Translations under genes and position numbers: made by a program | Shown here: positions 17,070 through 25,439 of the stretch, piece after piece | Layout: every line of letters starts with the position of its first letter | Position numbering within the stretch: the first letter of the stretch is position 1 | Notes under the pieces: model-generated | Told to the model about the DNA's origin: nothing | The model's input: only the letters and a program-made list of their open reading frames with translations | Databases searched by the model: none | From: Pseudocolwellia sp048296855 | Lineage (GTDB): Bacteria; Pseudomonadota; Gammaproteobacteria; Enterobacterales; Alteromonadaceae | Strand: one strand, 5' to 3' | Length of the DNA stretch: 64,000 nucleotides | Assembly (NCBI GenBank): GCA_048296855.1 | Contig: CP182631.1

Positions 17070-19046
17070 TTGCCTGAACAATTAAATACTCAACAACCTG
17101 AACAGATTATTAAAAAGTCTCAGCAATTGATCCAAAAAGGTCAACTTAATGAAGCCGCTGAAAATCTTAATAATATGCTTAATGAACATCCAGAACATAT
17201 TGAAGGTATTTATTGTCTTGCGGTGTGTCAGCGCAAACAAAAAAAATATAACGAATCTATGGATAACCTTAACCAAGTACTGGTCAAAGTTCCCGAGCAT
17301 GCAAGAGCGTATCAAGAACAAGGTTATATTTATAAAGCCTTAGGCGAAACCTCAAAAGCTATTGCTGTTTTTGATAAAGCCGTCACTTTAAACCCTGCCT
17401 TATTTGGAAGTTGGCGTGTGTTGGCTAATGAGCCTAGTTATTCAAAAAAGCTTGAAGCTAAAAAACATTTTGATTGGCTATCTAGCTTACCGCCTGAATT
17501 AGTTTCTGTTTCAAGCTTAATTTATCAAAAACATTTACACAAAGCTGAATGGCTATGCCGTCACTTTTTAAAAGATAACCCGCATCACCCCGAAGCAATG
17601 CGCTTATTAGCGGAGTTAGGTTCAAAATTCCAAGTGTTTGACGATGCTGAATTCTTATTAGCAAGCTGTCTTGAGTTTGAACCAAAATATCACAGAGCAC
17701 GTTTAGACTATGTTAATGTTTTGCATAAACGTCAAAAGTTTAATAAAGCATTAGAACAAGCAAAAATCCTTTTAGCGGCAGATCCTAATAATTCGAATTT
17801 CAAAATAGCATTAGGTAATGCCCAACAAGCAACAGGCGATTTTGCTGCGGCTATAGATACTTTTGAAACAGTTTTACAAAGTAATCCAAACAATCACTCC
17901 ATTCACTTAACACTAGGGCATGCCCTTAAAACTATGGGCCGAGTTGAAGATGCTATCACTGTTTATCGAAATGCCTATACTAGCAAGCCTGATTTTGGCG
18001 ATGCATTTTGGAGTTTAGCTAACCTAAAAACTTACCGATTTACTGAAGAAGAACGCCAACAAATGCGAGAACAAGAGGCAAGTTCTGAAATTTCAGTAAA
18101 TGATAGAGTTCACTTTTGTTTCGCTATAGGAAAAGACCTAGAAGACAGAAAAGAATTCGATGAAGCGTTCACTTTTTATCATAGAGGCAACAAGCTAAAA
18201 AATGAGCTAGACAAATTTGATAGCAAAAGTCTTGATACCTTATTTGATATTCAAAAAAGCGACTTCGATGCAGACTTTTTTGAACGTAATAAAGAAGCTG
18301 GTTGCCAAGCGCCAGATCCTATATTTATTGTTGGGCTACCACGTGCAGGCTCAACCTTATTAGAACAAATTCTCTCGTCACACTCACAAGTAGATGGCAC
18401 TATGGAATTAGCCAATATCATAGGTTTAGCTCATCGTTTAGGTGGACGAAAGTTAAAACAAGAAATACCTAAATACCCAGGTATTCTTAAAAAAATATCA
18501 GCTGAAGACATCAAAAAAATGGGTGACCTTTATATTGAAGAAACTCAACATCATCGCCAAGGTGGAATGTTTTTTATTGATAAAATGCCAAACAACTTTC
18601 GGCATATCGCCCTAATACATTTAATTTTACCTAACGCCAAAATTATAGACGCAAGACGCCATCCAATGTCTTGTTGCTTTAGTGGTTTCAAACAGTTATT
18701 TGGTGAAGGACAACAGTTCTCTTATGATCTTGAAGATATTGGACATTATTACCAAAGTTATGTCGATATTATGGAGCATTGGGACAAAGAGTTACCCGGT
18801 AAAATATTACGTGTTCAGTACGAAGATGTAGTTGCCGATTTAGAAACTCAAGTACGTCGTATACTCGATTATTGTGGATTGCCTTTTGAGCAAGCTTGTA
18901 TCGATTTTCATACCAACAAACGTGCCGTACGTACACCAAGCTCTGAGCAAGTTCGACAACCTATTTATCAAAGTGGTTTAGAGCAATGGCGCAATTATGA
19001 AGCACATCTTGGACCTTTGAAAAAAGCACTTAAACAAGCAGACTAA
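17070..19046 (+). CDS. TPR-repeat sulfotransferase
   Basis: A 658-residue protein. The first half (about 10-345) is a row of tetratricopeptide repeats; the second half is a PAPS-dependent sulfotransferase domain. The 5'-phosphosulfate loop is GLPRAGST at 422-429, and a later DARRHPMSCCFSGFKQLF segment fits the 3'-phosphate-binding region. No signal peptide, so probably cytoplasmic. The start is TTG at 17070 with GGA eight bases upstream; the next ATG would cut into the first repeat. The gene follows a TonB receptor, a pairing I recall from other marine gamma- and alphaproteobacteria, but a terminator lies between them. The acceptor is unknown. Confidence 0.88.
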   Translation: MPEQLNTQQPEQIIKKSQQLIQKGQLNEAAENLNNMLNEHPEHIEGIYCLAVCQRKQKKYNESMDNLNQVLVKVPEHARAYQEQGYIYKALGETSKAIAVFDKAVTLNPALFGSWRVLANEPSYSKKLEAKKHFDWLSSLPPELVSVSSLIYQKHLHKAEWLCRHFLKDNPHHPEAMRLLAELGSKFQVFDDAEFLLASCLEFEPKYHRARLDYVNVLHKRQKFNKALEQAKILLAADPNNSNFKIALGNAQQATGDFAAAIDTFETVLQSNPNNHSIHLTLGHALKTMGRVEDAITVYRNAYTSKPDFGDAFWSLANLKTYRFTEEERQQMREQEASSEISVNDRVHFCFAIGKDLEDRKEFDEAFTFYHRGNKLKNELDKFDSKSLDTLFDIQKSDFDADFFERNKEAGCQAPDPIFIVGLPRAGSTLLEQILSSHSQVDGTMELANIIGLAHRLGGRKLKQEIPKYPGILKKISAEDIKKMGDLYIEETQHHRQGGMFFIDKMPNNFRHIALIHLILPNAKIIDARRHPMSCCFSGFKQLFGEGQQFSYDLEDIGHYYQSYVDIMEHWDKELPGKILRVQYEDVVADLETQVRRILDYCGLPFEQACIDFHTNKRAVRTPSSEQVRQPIYQSGLEQWRNYEAHLGPLKKALKQAD

Positions 19047-19144
19047 CTCTCATACATTTACCTGAAATTCGGTTAGAGTAAATTAATAACCTTGCCATCA
19101 AAAAAACTTAAAAAGTAAACTTTAACCAAAAAGCTTCACATACA

Positions 19145-19187
19145 AAAAGCCTAACTAAATGGAGCATGTTCATCGTTAGGCTTTTAT
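19145..19187 (+). terminator. Rho-independent terminator after the sulfotransferase
   Basis: AAAAGCCTAAC (19145-19155) pairs with GTTAGGCTTTT (19175-19185). It lies about 100 bp past the sulfotransferase stop. The rest of this 521-bp gap is mostly the repeat at 19208-19563; no gene was seen. Confidence 0.75.
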
Positions 19188-19207
19188 TTATATATTCGTT
19201 TTCTTAT

Positions 19208-19563
19208 ATACCCGTTATCATTCAAGATACAGGTTTCAGTGGGAACTAAAAACAATTTAGGCACAGATTTCACGTTCCAAACGAAATCTAAGGTCTACAT
19301 CCATGTATGCAAGGCATTAAGTTTACGTCATGGTTATTCTCGGTAACTGCTCCTGCGTTACCCTAATATCCTAAATCCGTGTAGGAACCTGACTAAAATT
19401 AATAAGCCCCATAAATTGTTTTTAGACCCATCGAAGAAGCGTTTGAGCAAAATCACTTCATCAACAATGCTTTTTATAAGGGAACGACCATTATTACAAA
19501 GCATTGCCTTGAATTGATATCGCTCAAGTGCTCTGAAATAGCCTCTTGATTGGTAACGGGTAT
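19208..19563. repeat. Repeat family A, long copy with terminal inverted repeats
   Basis: A 356-bp non-coding element. Its left end begins ATACCCGTTATCATTCAAGA and its right end, on the other strand, begins ATACCCGTTACCAATCAAGA. The arms agree for over 30 bases, and inner blocks CTAAAAACAATTTA also occur on both sides. No reading frame for a transposase is present. The right end lies five bases from the rimO stop codon. The structure is that of a MITE-like element. Confidence 0.75.
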
Positions 19564-19567
19564 AAAA

Positions 19568-21010
19568 CTAATCTTCTACGCGAACACCCCAAACATCATG
19601 TTCATCCGCATGAATAATTTGGACCCAAATAAGGTCGCCCGGCTCGGCATCGTAATCGTCAGACAAAAAGACTTTACCGTCTATTTCAGGTGCATCCATG
19701 TATGAACGACCGACAATACCTAAGCTGTCTATTTCATCAACAAGAATAAGGTATTCTTGACCAATACGCGCTTGTAATTTTGCAGAGCTTATTCTGGCTT
19801 GTACTTCCATAAAGCGTTGTAAGCGTTCTTCCATCACGTCGTCAGAAACATGATCAGGTAACGCGTTTGCCGTAGCGCCTTCAACTGGCGAGTATTTAAA
19901 ACAACCCACTCGGTCTAGCTGGGCTTCTTCTAAAAAGTCTAACAACTCTTCAAACTCTTCTTCAGTTTCACCCGGAAAACCAACAATAAAAGTTGAACGA
20001 ATCACTAATTCAGGACAAATTTCACGCCACTTTTTAATACGCTCTAATACACGGTCAGAGCTACCAGGACGCTTCATTAATTTAAGAATACGTTTGTTAG
20101 CGTGTTGAAATGGAATATCTAAATAAGGCAGTATTTTACCTTCAGCCATTAATGGAATGATTTTATCTACATGCGGATAAGGATAAACATAATGTAAGCG
20201 GATCCAAACGCCCTGCTTCGCTAGCTCTTCACACAATTGTTGCATGTGAGTTTTAACGGGCATGCCATCCCAAAAATCTGTTTTATGCTTAACATCAACA
20301 CCGTAAGCAGAAGTATCTTGCGAAATAACTAATAACTCTTTAACGCCAGCATTCACTAAACGTTTTGCTTCACCTAATACATCACCCACTGGACGCGAGT
20401 CTAAATCACCACGCATCGACGGAATAATACAGAAAGTACAACGGTGGTTACAGCCTTCCGATATTTTTAAATACGCGTAATGCTTAGGCGTTAACTTAAC
20501 ACCTTGAGGCGGCACTAAATCGATAAAGGGATTATGAACAGGCTTAGCAACATGTTGATGAACTTGTGTTAACACTTCGTCGTAAGCATGCGGACCAGTA
20601 ACACCTAAAACATTAGGATGTAACTCAATAATTTCGTCTTTTTTCGCACCTAAACAACCGGTAACTAACACTTTGCCGTTTTCAGCAAGCGCTTCGCCAA
20701 TGGTATCAAGCGACTCTTGCACCGCTGAATCAATAAAACCACAGGTATTTACAATCACCATTTCAGCATCAGCGTAAGAGTTAACCACATCGTAACCCTC
20801 AGTACGAAGCTGAGTAAGTATACGCTCGCTATCGACTAAGTTTTTAGGGCAACCTAAACTCACAAAACCAATTTTAGCGGCTTTAGCTGGCTGTTGAGCG
20901 TTAGCTTGTTCTTCAATCATTTTAGATGGAATGTTTAACGTAGTGGTTTGGCTTTCAGCCGAGTTACTACTTTTTTTAGATGCTTGCGGGTCGAATTGTT
21001 CTACGGTCAT
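19568..21010 (-). CDS. rimO: RimO, ribosomal protein S12 methylthiotransferase
   Basis: A 480-residue radical-SAM enzyme that methylthiolates a conserved Asp of ribosomal protein S12. In order: UPF0004 domain from IGFVSLGCPKN (Cys54), a radical-SAM domain with CNHRCTFC, and a C-terminal TRAM domain. The match to E. coli RimO is close throughout, including HYVYPYPHVD and GFPGETEEEF. About 45 residues precede the conserved start, against about 8 in E. coli; this polar extension may be real, or translation may begin further in (for example Met31). The gene stands alone. Confidence 0.95.
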   Translation of the reverse strand: MTVEQFDPQASKKSSNSAESQTTTLNIPSKMIEEQANAQQPAKAAKIGFVSLGCPKNLVDSERILTQLRTEGYDVVNSYADAEMVIVNTCGFIDSAVQESLDTIGEALAENGKVLVTGCLGAKKDEIIELHPNVLGVTGPHAYDEVLTQVHQHVAKPVHNPFIDLVPPQGVKLTPKHYAYLKISEGCNHRCTFCIIPSMRGDLDSRPVGDVLGEAKRLVNAGVKELLVISQDTSAYGVDVKHKTDFWDGMPVKTHMQQLCEELAKQGVWIRLHYVYPYPHVDKIIPLMAEGKILPYLDIPFQHANKRILKLMKRPGSSDRVLERIKKWREICPELVIRSTFIVGFPGETEEEFEELLDFLEEAQLDRVGCFKYSPVEGATANALPDHVSDDVMEERLQRFMEVQARISSAKLQARIGQEYLILVDEIDSLGIVGRSYMDAPEIDGKVFLSDDYDAEPGDLIWVQIIHADEHDVWGVRVED

Positions 21011-21380
21011 ATTGTGCTCTGTTGCTTTAACTGGCTTTGAACCAATCGGTTAAAGCGTTATAAATAGGTGTTAACAGCCTAAATTAAGGTTTTAAAAAGG
21101 CTGTTGTTTAATGCGTGGGATTATACAGCAATGTTTTGTTGGGTGGTAACAATTGCAAATGTTAATAAAAGCAGAATAAAAAGTTAACAGAGGTTTTTCG
21201 AACTAATTAAATGTCTATTTCTTTTACAATCTATATTTATTTAAAACACAAAATAAAAAACAACTTATTGATTTTAAATGATTTTTAAAATCCGGCATGT
21301 TAAATGCTTAGATTTGTATACAATATAAAAAATCTAATATACATTATTAATTCAATAGAGTTTTAAATGAAGGAAATACT
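21011..21380. promoter_or_regulatory. Spacer between rimO and the PEP-CTERM gene
   Basis: A 370-bp AT-rich divergent spacer. It must hold the rimO promoter (not resolved) and the sigma54-like promoter for the PEP-CTERM gene near 21294. No gene or repeat was seen. Confidence 0.4.
21292..21308 (+). promoter_or_regulatory. Sigma54-type (-24/-12) promoter for the PEP-CTERM gene
   Basis: CCGGCATGTTAAATGCT carries GG at 21294-21295 and GC at 21306-21307 with exactly ten bases between, as RpoN promoters need, and resembles TGGCAC-N5-TTGC at most positions. The start would fall near 21319, about 60 bp before the ATG. PEP-CTERM genes are known to be controlled by RpoN with PrsR-type activators, so the context fits. 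Confidence 0.5.
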
Positions 21381-21971
21381 ATGTACATAAAATACTTAAA
21401 AGCAGCTTTTGCAGGATTAATCTTATCTGTAAGTGGAATTGCAAATGCAAGCATTATAACTTATACAGACTCTCAAACCTTTAGTGGCAATTTGAATTTT
21501 CCAAATGTAATTACATTCAATTTTGCAACGCCTACTTTTGCACCTGTAACAGGGGCTACGTTAATAACGACCTCTATGGGCGATTGGTCATACGAAGGAG
21601 TTGCAGGAGCATTGAGTTCTTCAGAATCTCTGAGTGTTTCATTAGATGGAAACCTTATATCAAATGACCTTTTCCATTTAAATGCTAATCTTGACGCGTT
21701 AAGTCCCACAAAGAACGATAATTCACAAGCTATATTTCAAACCATATTTATACCTCAAGTGTTATTATCTTCCCTTGTCATTGATGGTACATTATCTTTA
21801 GTTTATACACCAAGAACAGAGGTGAATGTATCTAGCTCTTCAAGCTTTCTAACTGCTCAGATATCTTATGACTATACCGATGATGTAGCTTCTGTCCCTG
21901 AACCTTCTACTCTTGCTATATTCGCATTAGGCATTATGGGTTTAGCATCACGTAAGTTTAAAAAATCATAA
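21381..21971 (+). CDS. PEP-CTERM sorting-signal protein
   Basis: A 196-residue secreted protein with a signal peptide (cut likely after IANA, about residue 24). The C-terminal tail reads VPEPSTLAIFALGIMGLASR followed by basic residues: the PEP motif, a hydrophobic helix and a basic end, the hallmark of exosortase substrates in EPS-producing Gram-negatives. The central 145 residues are Ser/Thr-rich and strand-like, of unknown fold. The start is backed by AAGGAA six bases before the ATG. The exosortase itself is not in this window. A terminator follows. Confidence 0.93.
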   Translation: MYIKYLKAAFAGLILSVSGIANASIITYTDSQTFSGNLNFPNVITFNFATPTFAPVTGATLITTSMGDWSYEGVAGALSSSESLSVSLDGNLISNDLFHLNANLDALSPTKNDNSQAIFQTIFIPQVLLSSLVIDGTLSLVYTPRTEVNVSSSSSFLTAQISYDYTDDVASVPEPSTLAIFALGIMGLASRKFKKS

Positions 21972-21990
21972 TCTGATTTCCTAGTATACG

Positions 21991-22015
21991 AAGCACCATT
22001 TATTGGTGCTTTTTT
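21991..22015 (+). terminator. Rho-independent terminator after the PEP-CTERM gene
   Basis: AAGCACCA (21991-21998) pairs with TGGTGCTT (22004-22011) across five bases, then a T run. Confidence 0.9.
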
Positions 22016-22048
22016 ATTGCCTGAAATTCTCTAAACTCTTAAGTGAAG

Positions 22049-22078
22049 AAAAGCTCAACCGCAAGCGATTGAGCTTTT
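22049..22078 (-). terminator. Terminator after the CotH-family gene
   Basis: AAAAGCTCAA (22049-22058) pairs with TTGAGCTTTT (22069-22078). It sits 48 bp past the stop of the minus-strand CotH gene and, being symmetrical, can also act on the plus strand. Confidence 0.75.
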
Positions 22079-22125
22079 ATTAAATCGTGATTTTATTTAG
22101 ACATTTTACCCAACGTTAATAGGTA

Positions 22126-23607
22126 TTATTGACTATTCAAATATGTTTCAACCGCTTCTGCTCGACTTTCTGCATGTTCGTTAAGTTGTTCAATCGCTTG
22201 ATAAAAGTTATTACTACTGTTCAAAAATGAGAATCCTGAAAGTTCTGTAGTCGCATAAGGCTCTACTAATGAGGAGTAATCGCTATATATGCCTTGAATA
22301 CTATTGGTTTCGAAGGCATCGCCAATAACGTATTGCAGGTAATTGTTGTAGCGTGCTTTATAAGTTTCATCAGCATACAGTTTTGCAATTAACGGCCAAC
22401 TACTTGATTCAAGGTTAGAGAAATCAAGCGCTAATGAGCCCCCCATTTTTCCGTCTTGTAATGCTTCATTGTTATCCCATGGGATCCATGTAAGTTTTGA
22501 TGTTTCAGGGTTGTTGTAAAGATAATAGTTATGTGGCATTCGACCATAGGTATCCCAATTTTGAATAATACCCGTTACGGCTAAGTATTTTAAAAACCCA
22601 TCAACATCAAATACTGCTTCTAAATTAGTTCGCCAAGTTGCTGGATCACTTAATCGTGTTTCATCATGCAGAGCATCAAATAATGCAATAATATCTGACC
22701 AGTCTTCGTCATCTTCATTGGTTTTCTTTTCAAAGTTCTCTGTATTAAAGCTACCTTCAACAAAGTTTGCTCCGCCGTCTTCTGGCTTATATAAGTTACC
22801 ATCATCATTAACAAATTGGGTTTCAAGAACTGTGCTGTCTATTTCTTCAACAAGGGTATATAAACCGAAGTATTCTGGACCATTACCATGGTCAATATAT
22901 AAAGCGTAAAAGGCGGTATTAGACACGGCTATGCCTGCACGTTTATAAACATCTGCGGCAACTTTTTCACGTAATAGCGATTGATCGTCGTAGTTGTTTT
23001 TCAAACTAAATTTTTTAAAACCGTAAAATCGTTGATTGTCTATTTGCGGGTAATCATCTTCAAATTCGTCAAAGTCTAATTTGAATGACAGCTTAAGTAT
23101 GCCTTGTTGCCAGCTGGTTTGTAATGATGAGTTTCCTTTGAAGCGAATACCTACTCGGTACCATTGCTTATCGTTATAATATACATCTGAAGGAACAAAA
23201 ATAGGATCTTCATCTTGATCGCTTAATCCGCCAGCGGGGCTTGCTGTACGTTGACCAAATTCACCATACAAGTCTGTCATGTTATCTAACATACTTTGCC
23301 AGCGCTCTGGTGTTACCACGAAATCGAAACGTTTAACTTGTGTGTTATCGAATACCTCATCAAAATCTGGATCTGCACTTTTGCTATGAGTAGCATCGGT
23401 CCAGTCGGTTGTTTCAAAATCTGTATCTGTAATTTCATTTGAATCATTATCAGAAGGTTCTTCTATAACAATTTCTTCTTCAACTATCTCAGTTTCAGTA
23501 TTATCACTGCCGCAACCCGATATGATGAAAAATAAGCTTAAGGTAGTTAATAGAAGAAGCTGCTTTAACTTCTGACTTTTGTTATTACTCGATATATGGC
23601 TAAACAT
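22126..23607 (-). CDS. CotH-family lipoprotein
   Basis: A 493-residue protein with a lipoprotein signal: hydrophobic stretch to residue 30, lipobox ISGC with Cys32, then an acidic linker rich in Glu and Asp. From about residue 85 to the end it fits the CotH family: RFKGNSSL, KKFSLKNNYDD, LREKVAADVYKRAG, YFGLYTLVEEID, LYKPEDGGANF and WIPWDNNEAL. CotH proteins are atypical protein kinases first described in spore coats; those in marine Gram-negatives are predicted surface lipoproteins of unknown substrate. The gene appears monocistronic. Confidence 0.9.
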   Translation of the reverse strand: MFSHISSNNKSQKLKQLLLLTTLSLFFIISGCGSDNTETEIVEEEIVIEEPSDNDSNEITDTDFETTDWTDATHSKSADPDFDEVFDNTQVKRFDFVVTPERWQSMLDNMTDLYGEFGQRTASPAGGLSDQDEDPIFVPSDVYYNDKQWYRVGIRFKGNSSLQTSWQQGILKLSFKLDFDEFEDDYPQIDNQRFYGFKKFSLKNNYDDQSLLREKVAADVYKRAGIAVSNTAFYALYIDHGNGPEYFGLYTLVEEIDSTVLETQFVNDDGNLYKPEDGGANFVEGSFNTENFEKKTNEDDEDWSDIIALFDALHDETRLSDPATWRTNLEAVFDVDGFLKYLAVTGIIQNWDTYGRMPHNYYLYNNPETSKLTWIPWDNNEALQDGKMGGSLALDFSNLESSSWPLIAKLYADETYKARYNNYLQYVIGDAFETNSIQGIYSDYSSLVEPYATTELSGFSFLNSSNNFYQAIEQLNEHAESRAEAVETYLNSQ

Positions 23608-23924
23608 ATAAAAATCCTTACATTATTTTATGTTGCTTTAATTGATAAAATTCTATCGAAATAATGTGCAACAACTGTGTAAGGAATGAGGAAGTTTATT
23701 AGATAAGTGTATTTTAGGTGCTTTTATCTAAGTGGTTAATTGTGATTAACTTTTACTATTAACATATTTAGCTTAAAACAAGGAGGGTTTGATGATGCTA
23801 AATTTCCGTAGTTATTCCCTTGTAAAAATAATGCTCTACTAAGTAAAACTTAGTGATGAAGTCGCGTTTCATAACAAAACACGACTACTATCCATTCGAA
23901 TAAATTTGCTTGACACTTTTTAGC
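23608..23924. other. 317-bp gap with a possible tiny ORF and hairpins
   Basis: Upstream region of the CotH gene and downstream region of the reductase gene, both on minus. On the plus strand it holds an AAGGAGGG ribosome-binding site before a 16-codon frame at 23792, the hairpin ACTAAGT/ACTTAGT at 23838-23854, and an imperfect hairpin at 23861-23885 that could end the reductase transcript. Confidence 0.4.
23792..23842 (+). CDS. Possible 16-residue peptide with a strong ribosome-binding site
   Basis: ATGATG follows AAGGAGGG at ideal distance, a near-perfect Shine-Dalgarno. The peptide, MMLNFRSYSLVKIMLY, ends at a TAA that overlaps the left arm of a small hairpin (23838-23854). Nothing obvious follows on this strand that it could lead into. 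It may be chance; the strong site is the only reason to list it. Confidence 0.2.
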   Translation: MMLNFRSYSLVKIMLY

Positions 23925-24776
23925 TTATATTCCTGATTTTATATTGGCAAAGTACTCATTCCAACTTTGATGTTCTCTACCTGCGGCTTGTTTAAAATGA
24001 CTCAAATTATTAGCTTTACCCTCACGAATACCCTCATAGATACCTGCAATCACTGTACCCATAAATTCACCTAACTCGCTAATACGTTCCTTACGATACT
24101 CTTCTACAGTCATAGACTTAAAGACTAGATCAGTACCAAAAGCAGTATTCATATACTCAGCAAGTTGAGACTGTGTTATCGCTTCGCCGTGCAAGTTGTA
24201 AACTTGTCCGTTATGCCGATCTTCAGTCAACATACGGGCATATGCATAAGCTAATTCAGCACGATTTGTGTAACCACATTTACCATTGTCGGCACAATTA
24301 AAAATACCTCCAGATTTTTTATAGTTTTCAATATATTCAATATCAGGTTCTATATAAATCCCATTGCGGCCAATAACCCACTCTAGCCCACTTTCTTGTA
24401 TATCTTTTTCGGTTTGCCTGTTGCTTTGAATAACAGGAGAAAAAGCAGTACCTTCTTCGGCACCTTGTACGCTTGTATAAACAATTTTTTTTACTCCTGC
24501 ATTTTTAGCAGCCTGAATAACATTGCGGTGTTGTTGAATACGTTTGTCTGGTGCGTCTATGCCAGACACTACTAATAGGGTATCAATCATTTGTAAAGAC
24601 TGTTCTAATTCATCTGCATTATTGTAATCGCCTGGGCGAATTTCAATACCTAAATGTTCAGCCTTTTCAGGAGTACGCGCAAGGCCAATGACATTATCTT
24701 TTGAGATCAAAGCAATACAAGCTTTAATAATTGCAGCTCCGAGTTGTCCACTGGCAGCAGTAACAGCTATCTTCAT
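23925..24776 (-). CDS. NmrA/QorB-like NAD(P)-binding oxidoreductase
   Basis: A 283-residue Rossmann-fold protein of the atypical short-chain dehydrogenase (NmrA-like) group. The nucleotide loop is TAASGQLGAAI near residue 7, followed by the ALV-type GLARTPEKAE strand-turn where NADPH is chosen and VVSGIDAPDKR. Overall it resembles NAD(P)H:quinone oxidoreductase 2 (QorB). It is cytoplasmic and stands alone. Quinone or other carbonyl reduction is the family role; a redox-sensor role is also possible. Confidence 0.85.
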   Translation of the reverse strand: MKIAVTAASGQLGAAIIKACIALISKDNVIGLARTPEKAEHLGIEIRPGDYNNADELEQSLQMIDTLLVVSGIDAPDKRIQQHRNVIQAAKNAGVKKIVYTSVQGAEEGTAFSPVIQSNRQTEKDIQESGLEWVIGRNGIYIEPDIEYIENYKKSGGIFNCADNGKCGYTNRAELAYAYARMLTEDRHNGQVYNLHGEAITQSQLAEYMNTAFGTDLVFKSMTVEEYRKERISELGEFMGTVIAGIYEGIREGKANNLSHFKQAAGREHQSWNEYFANIKSGI

Positions 24777-24839
24777 ATTATTAGTCCTTTTGGTTATAAG
24801 CTAAACTAACCAGTATTAGCTTTTAAGTGGTGAATTTTC

Positions 24840-24911
24840 ATACCAATATAAATAATCAATTGATCATTTAGACTCGTTTAAAATAGGTCAATTCATTAAT
24901 GCATTTGGTAT
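24840..24911. repeat. Repeat family B, palindromic 72-bp copy
   Basis: The ends are inverted: ATACCAA at 24840-24846 and TTGGTAT at 24905-24911. The inner blocks AATAGGTCAATTCATTAATG match the complement of the part copy at 11591. It lies in the spacer between the reductase and the VOC gene. No reading frame. Confidence 0.65.
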
Positions 24912-25052
24912 AACCTAGATTACATAAAACAATACTAAAATTACCATTATGAATATAGGTTAATATTGCCAATAAAATGGTACAAAGCGAACGGAATGAA
25001 TAGAGTCTGCTGCTCTTTCTAGCATGACTTTTGTTTAAGTTAACGATTGGAG

Positions 25053-25439
25053 TTATAAGTCTGCGTATAACTCTAAGGGTAGTCCGTCTGGATCAGAAAA
25101 AAAGGTGTATTTTCTGTTAGTGTATTCATCTATACGAATGGGCTCTACAGGTATGTTTTTTGATATGAGGTGAGCTGATGTTGCTTCAACCGAGTCAACA
25201 CAAAAAGCAAGGTGTCTTAAACCTAAAGCTTCAGGAAAGCTTGGTCGTGCAGGTGAATTGGGAAACGAAAACAACTCAATTTGTCCTCCGTTTGGCAATT
25301 TTAAATCAAGCTTAAATGAATCTCGGGCTGCACGATAGTTTTCTGCAATAATTTCTAAACCTAATATTTTGGTATAAAAATGTTTAGATTTCTCGTAGTT
25401 AGAACAAATAATCGCTGCATGGTGAATTGATTTAAGCAC
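25053..25439 (-). CDS. VOC-family protein, YaeR/GloA2-like
   Basis: A 128-residue single-domain vicinal-oxygen-chelate protein. Two beta-alpha-beta-beta-beta modules are visible, with metal-ligand positions His6 or His7 (SIHHAAI), Glu in QIELFSF, His in LRHLAFCV and Glu in LPLELYADL. It resembles E. coli YaeR, a glyoxalase-I-like protein of undefined substrate. The start overlaps the end of the diguanylate cyclase gene by 8 bases, so the two are co-translated. Confidence 0.88.
   Translation of the reverse strand: MLKSIHHAAIICSNYEKSKHFYTKILGLEIIAENYRAARDSFKLDLKLPNGGQIELFSFPNSPARPSFPEALGLRHLAFCVDSVEATSAHLISKNIPVEPIRIDEYTNRKYTFFSDPDGLPLELYADL

Noticed and set aside
19208..19563. Long repeat considered as a degraded transposase gene or ncRNA
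   Set aside because: No frame of meaningful length and inverted ends on both sides; a non-coding MITE-like element explains it better.
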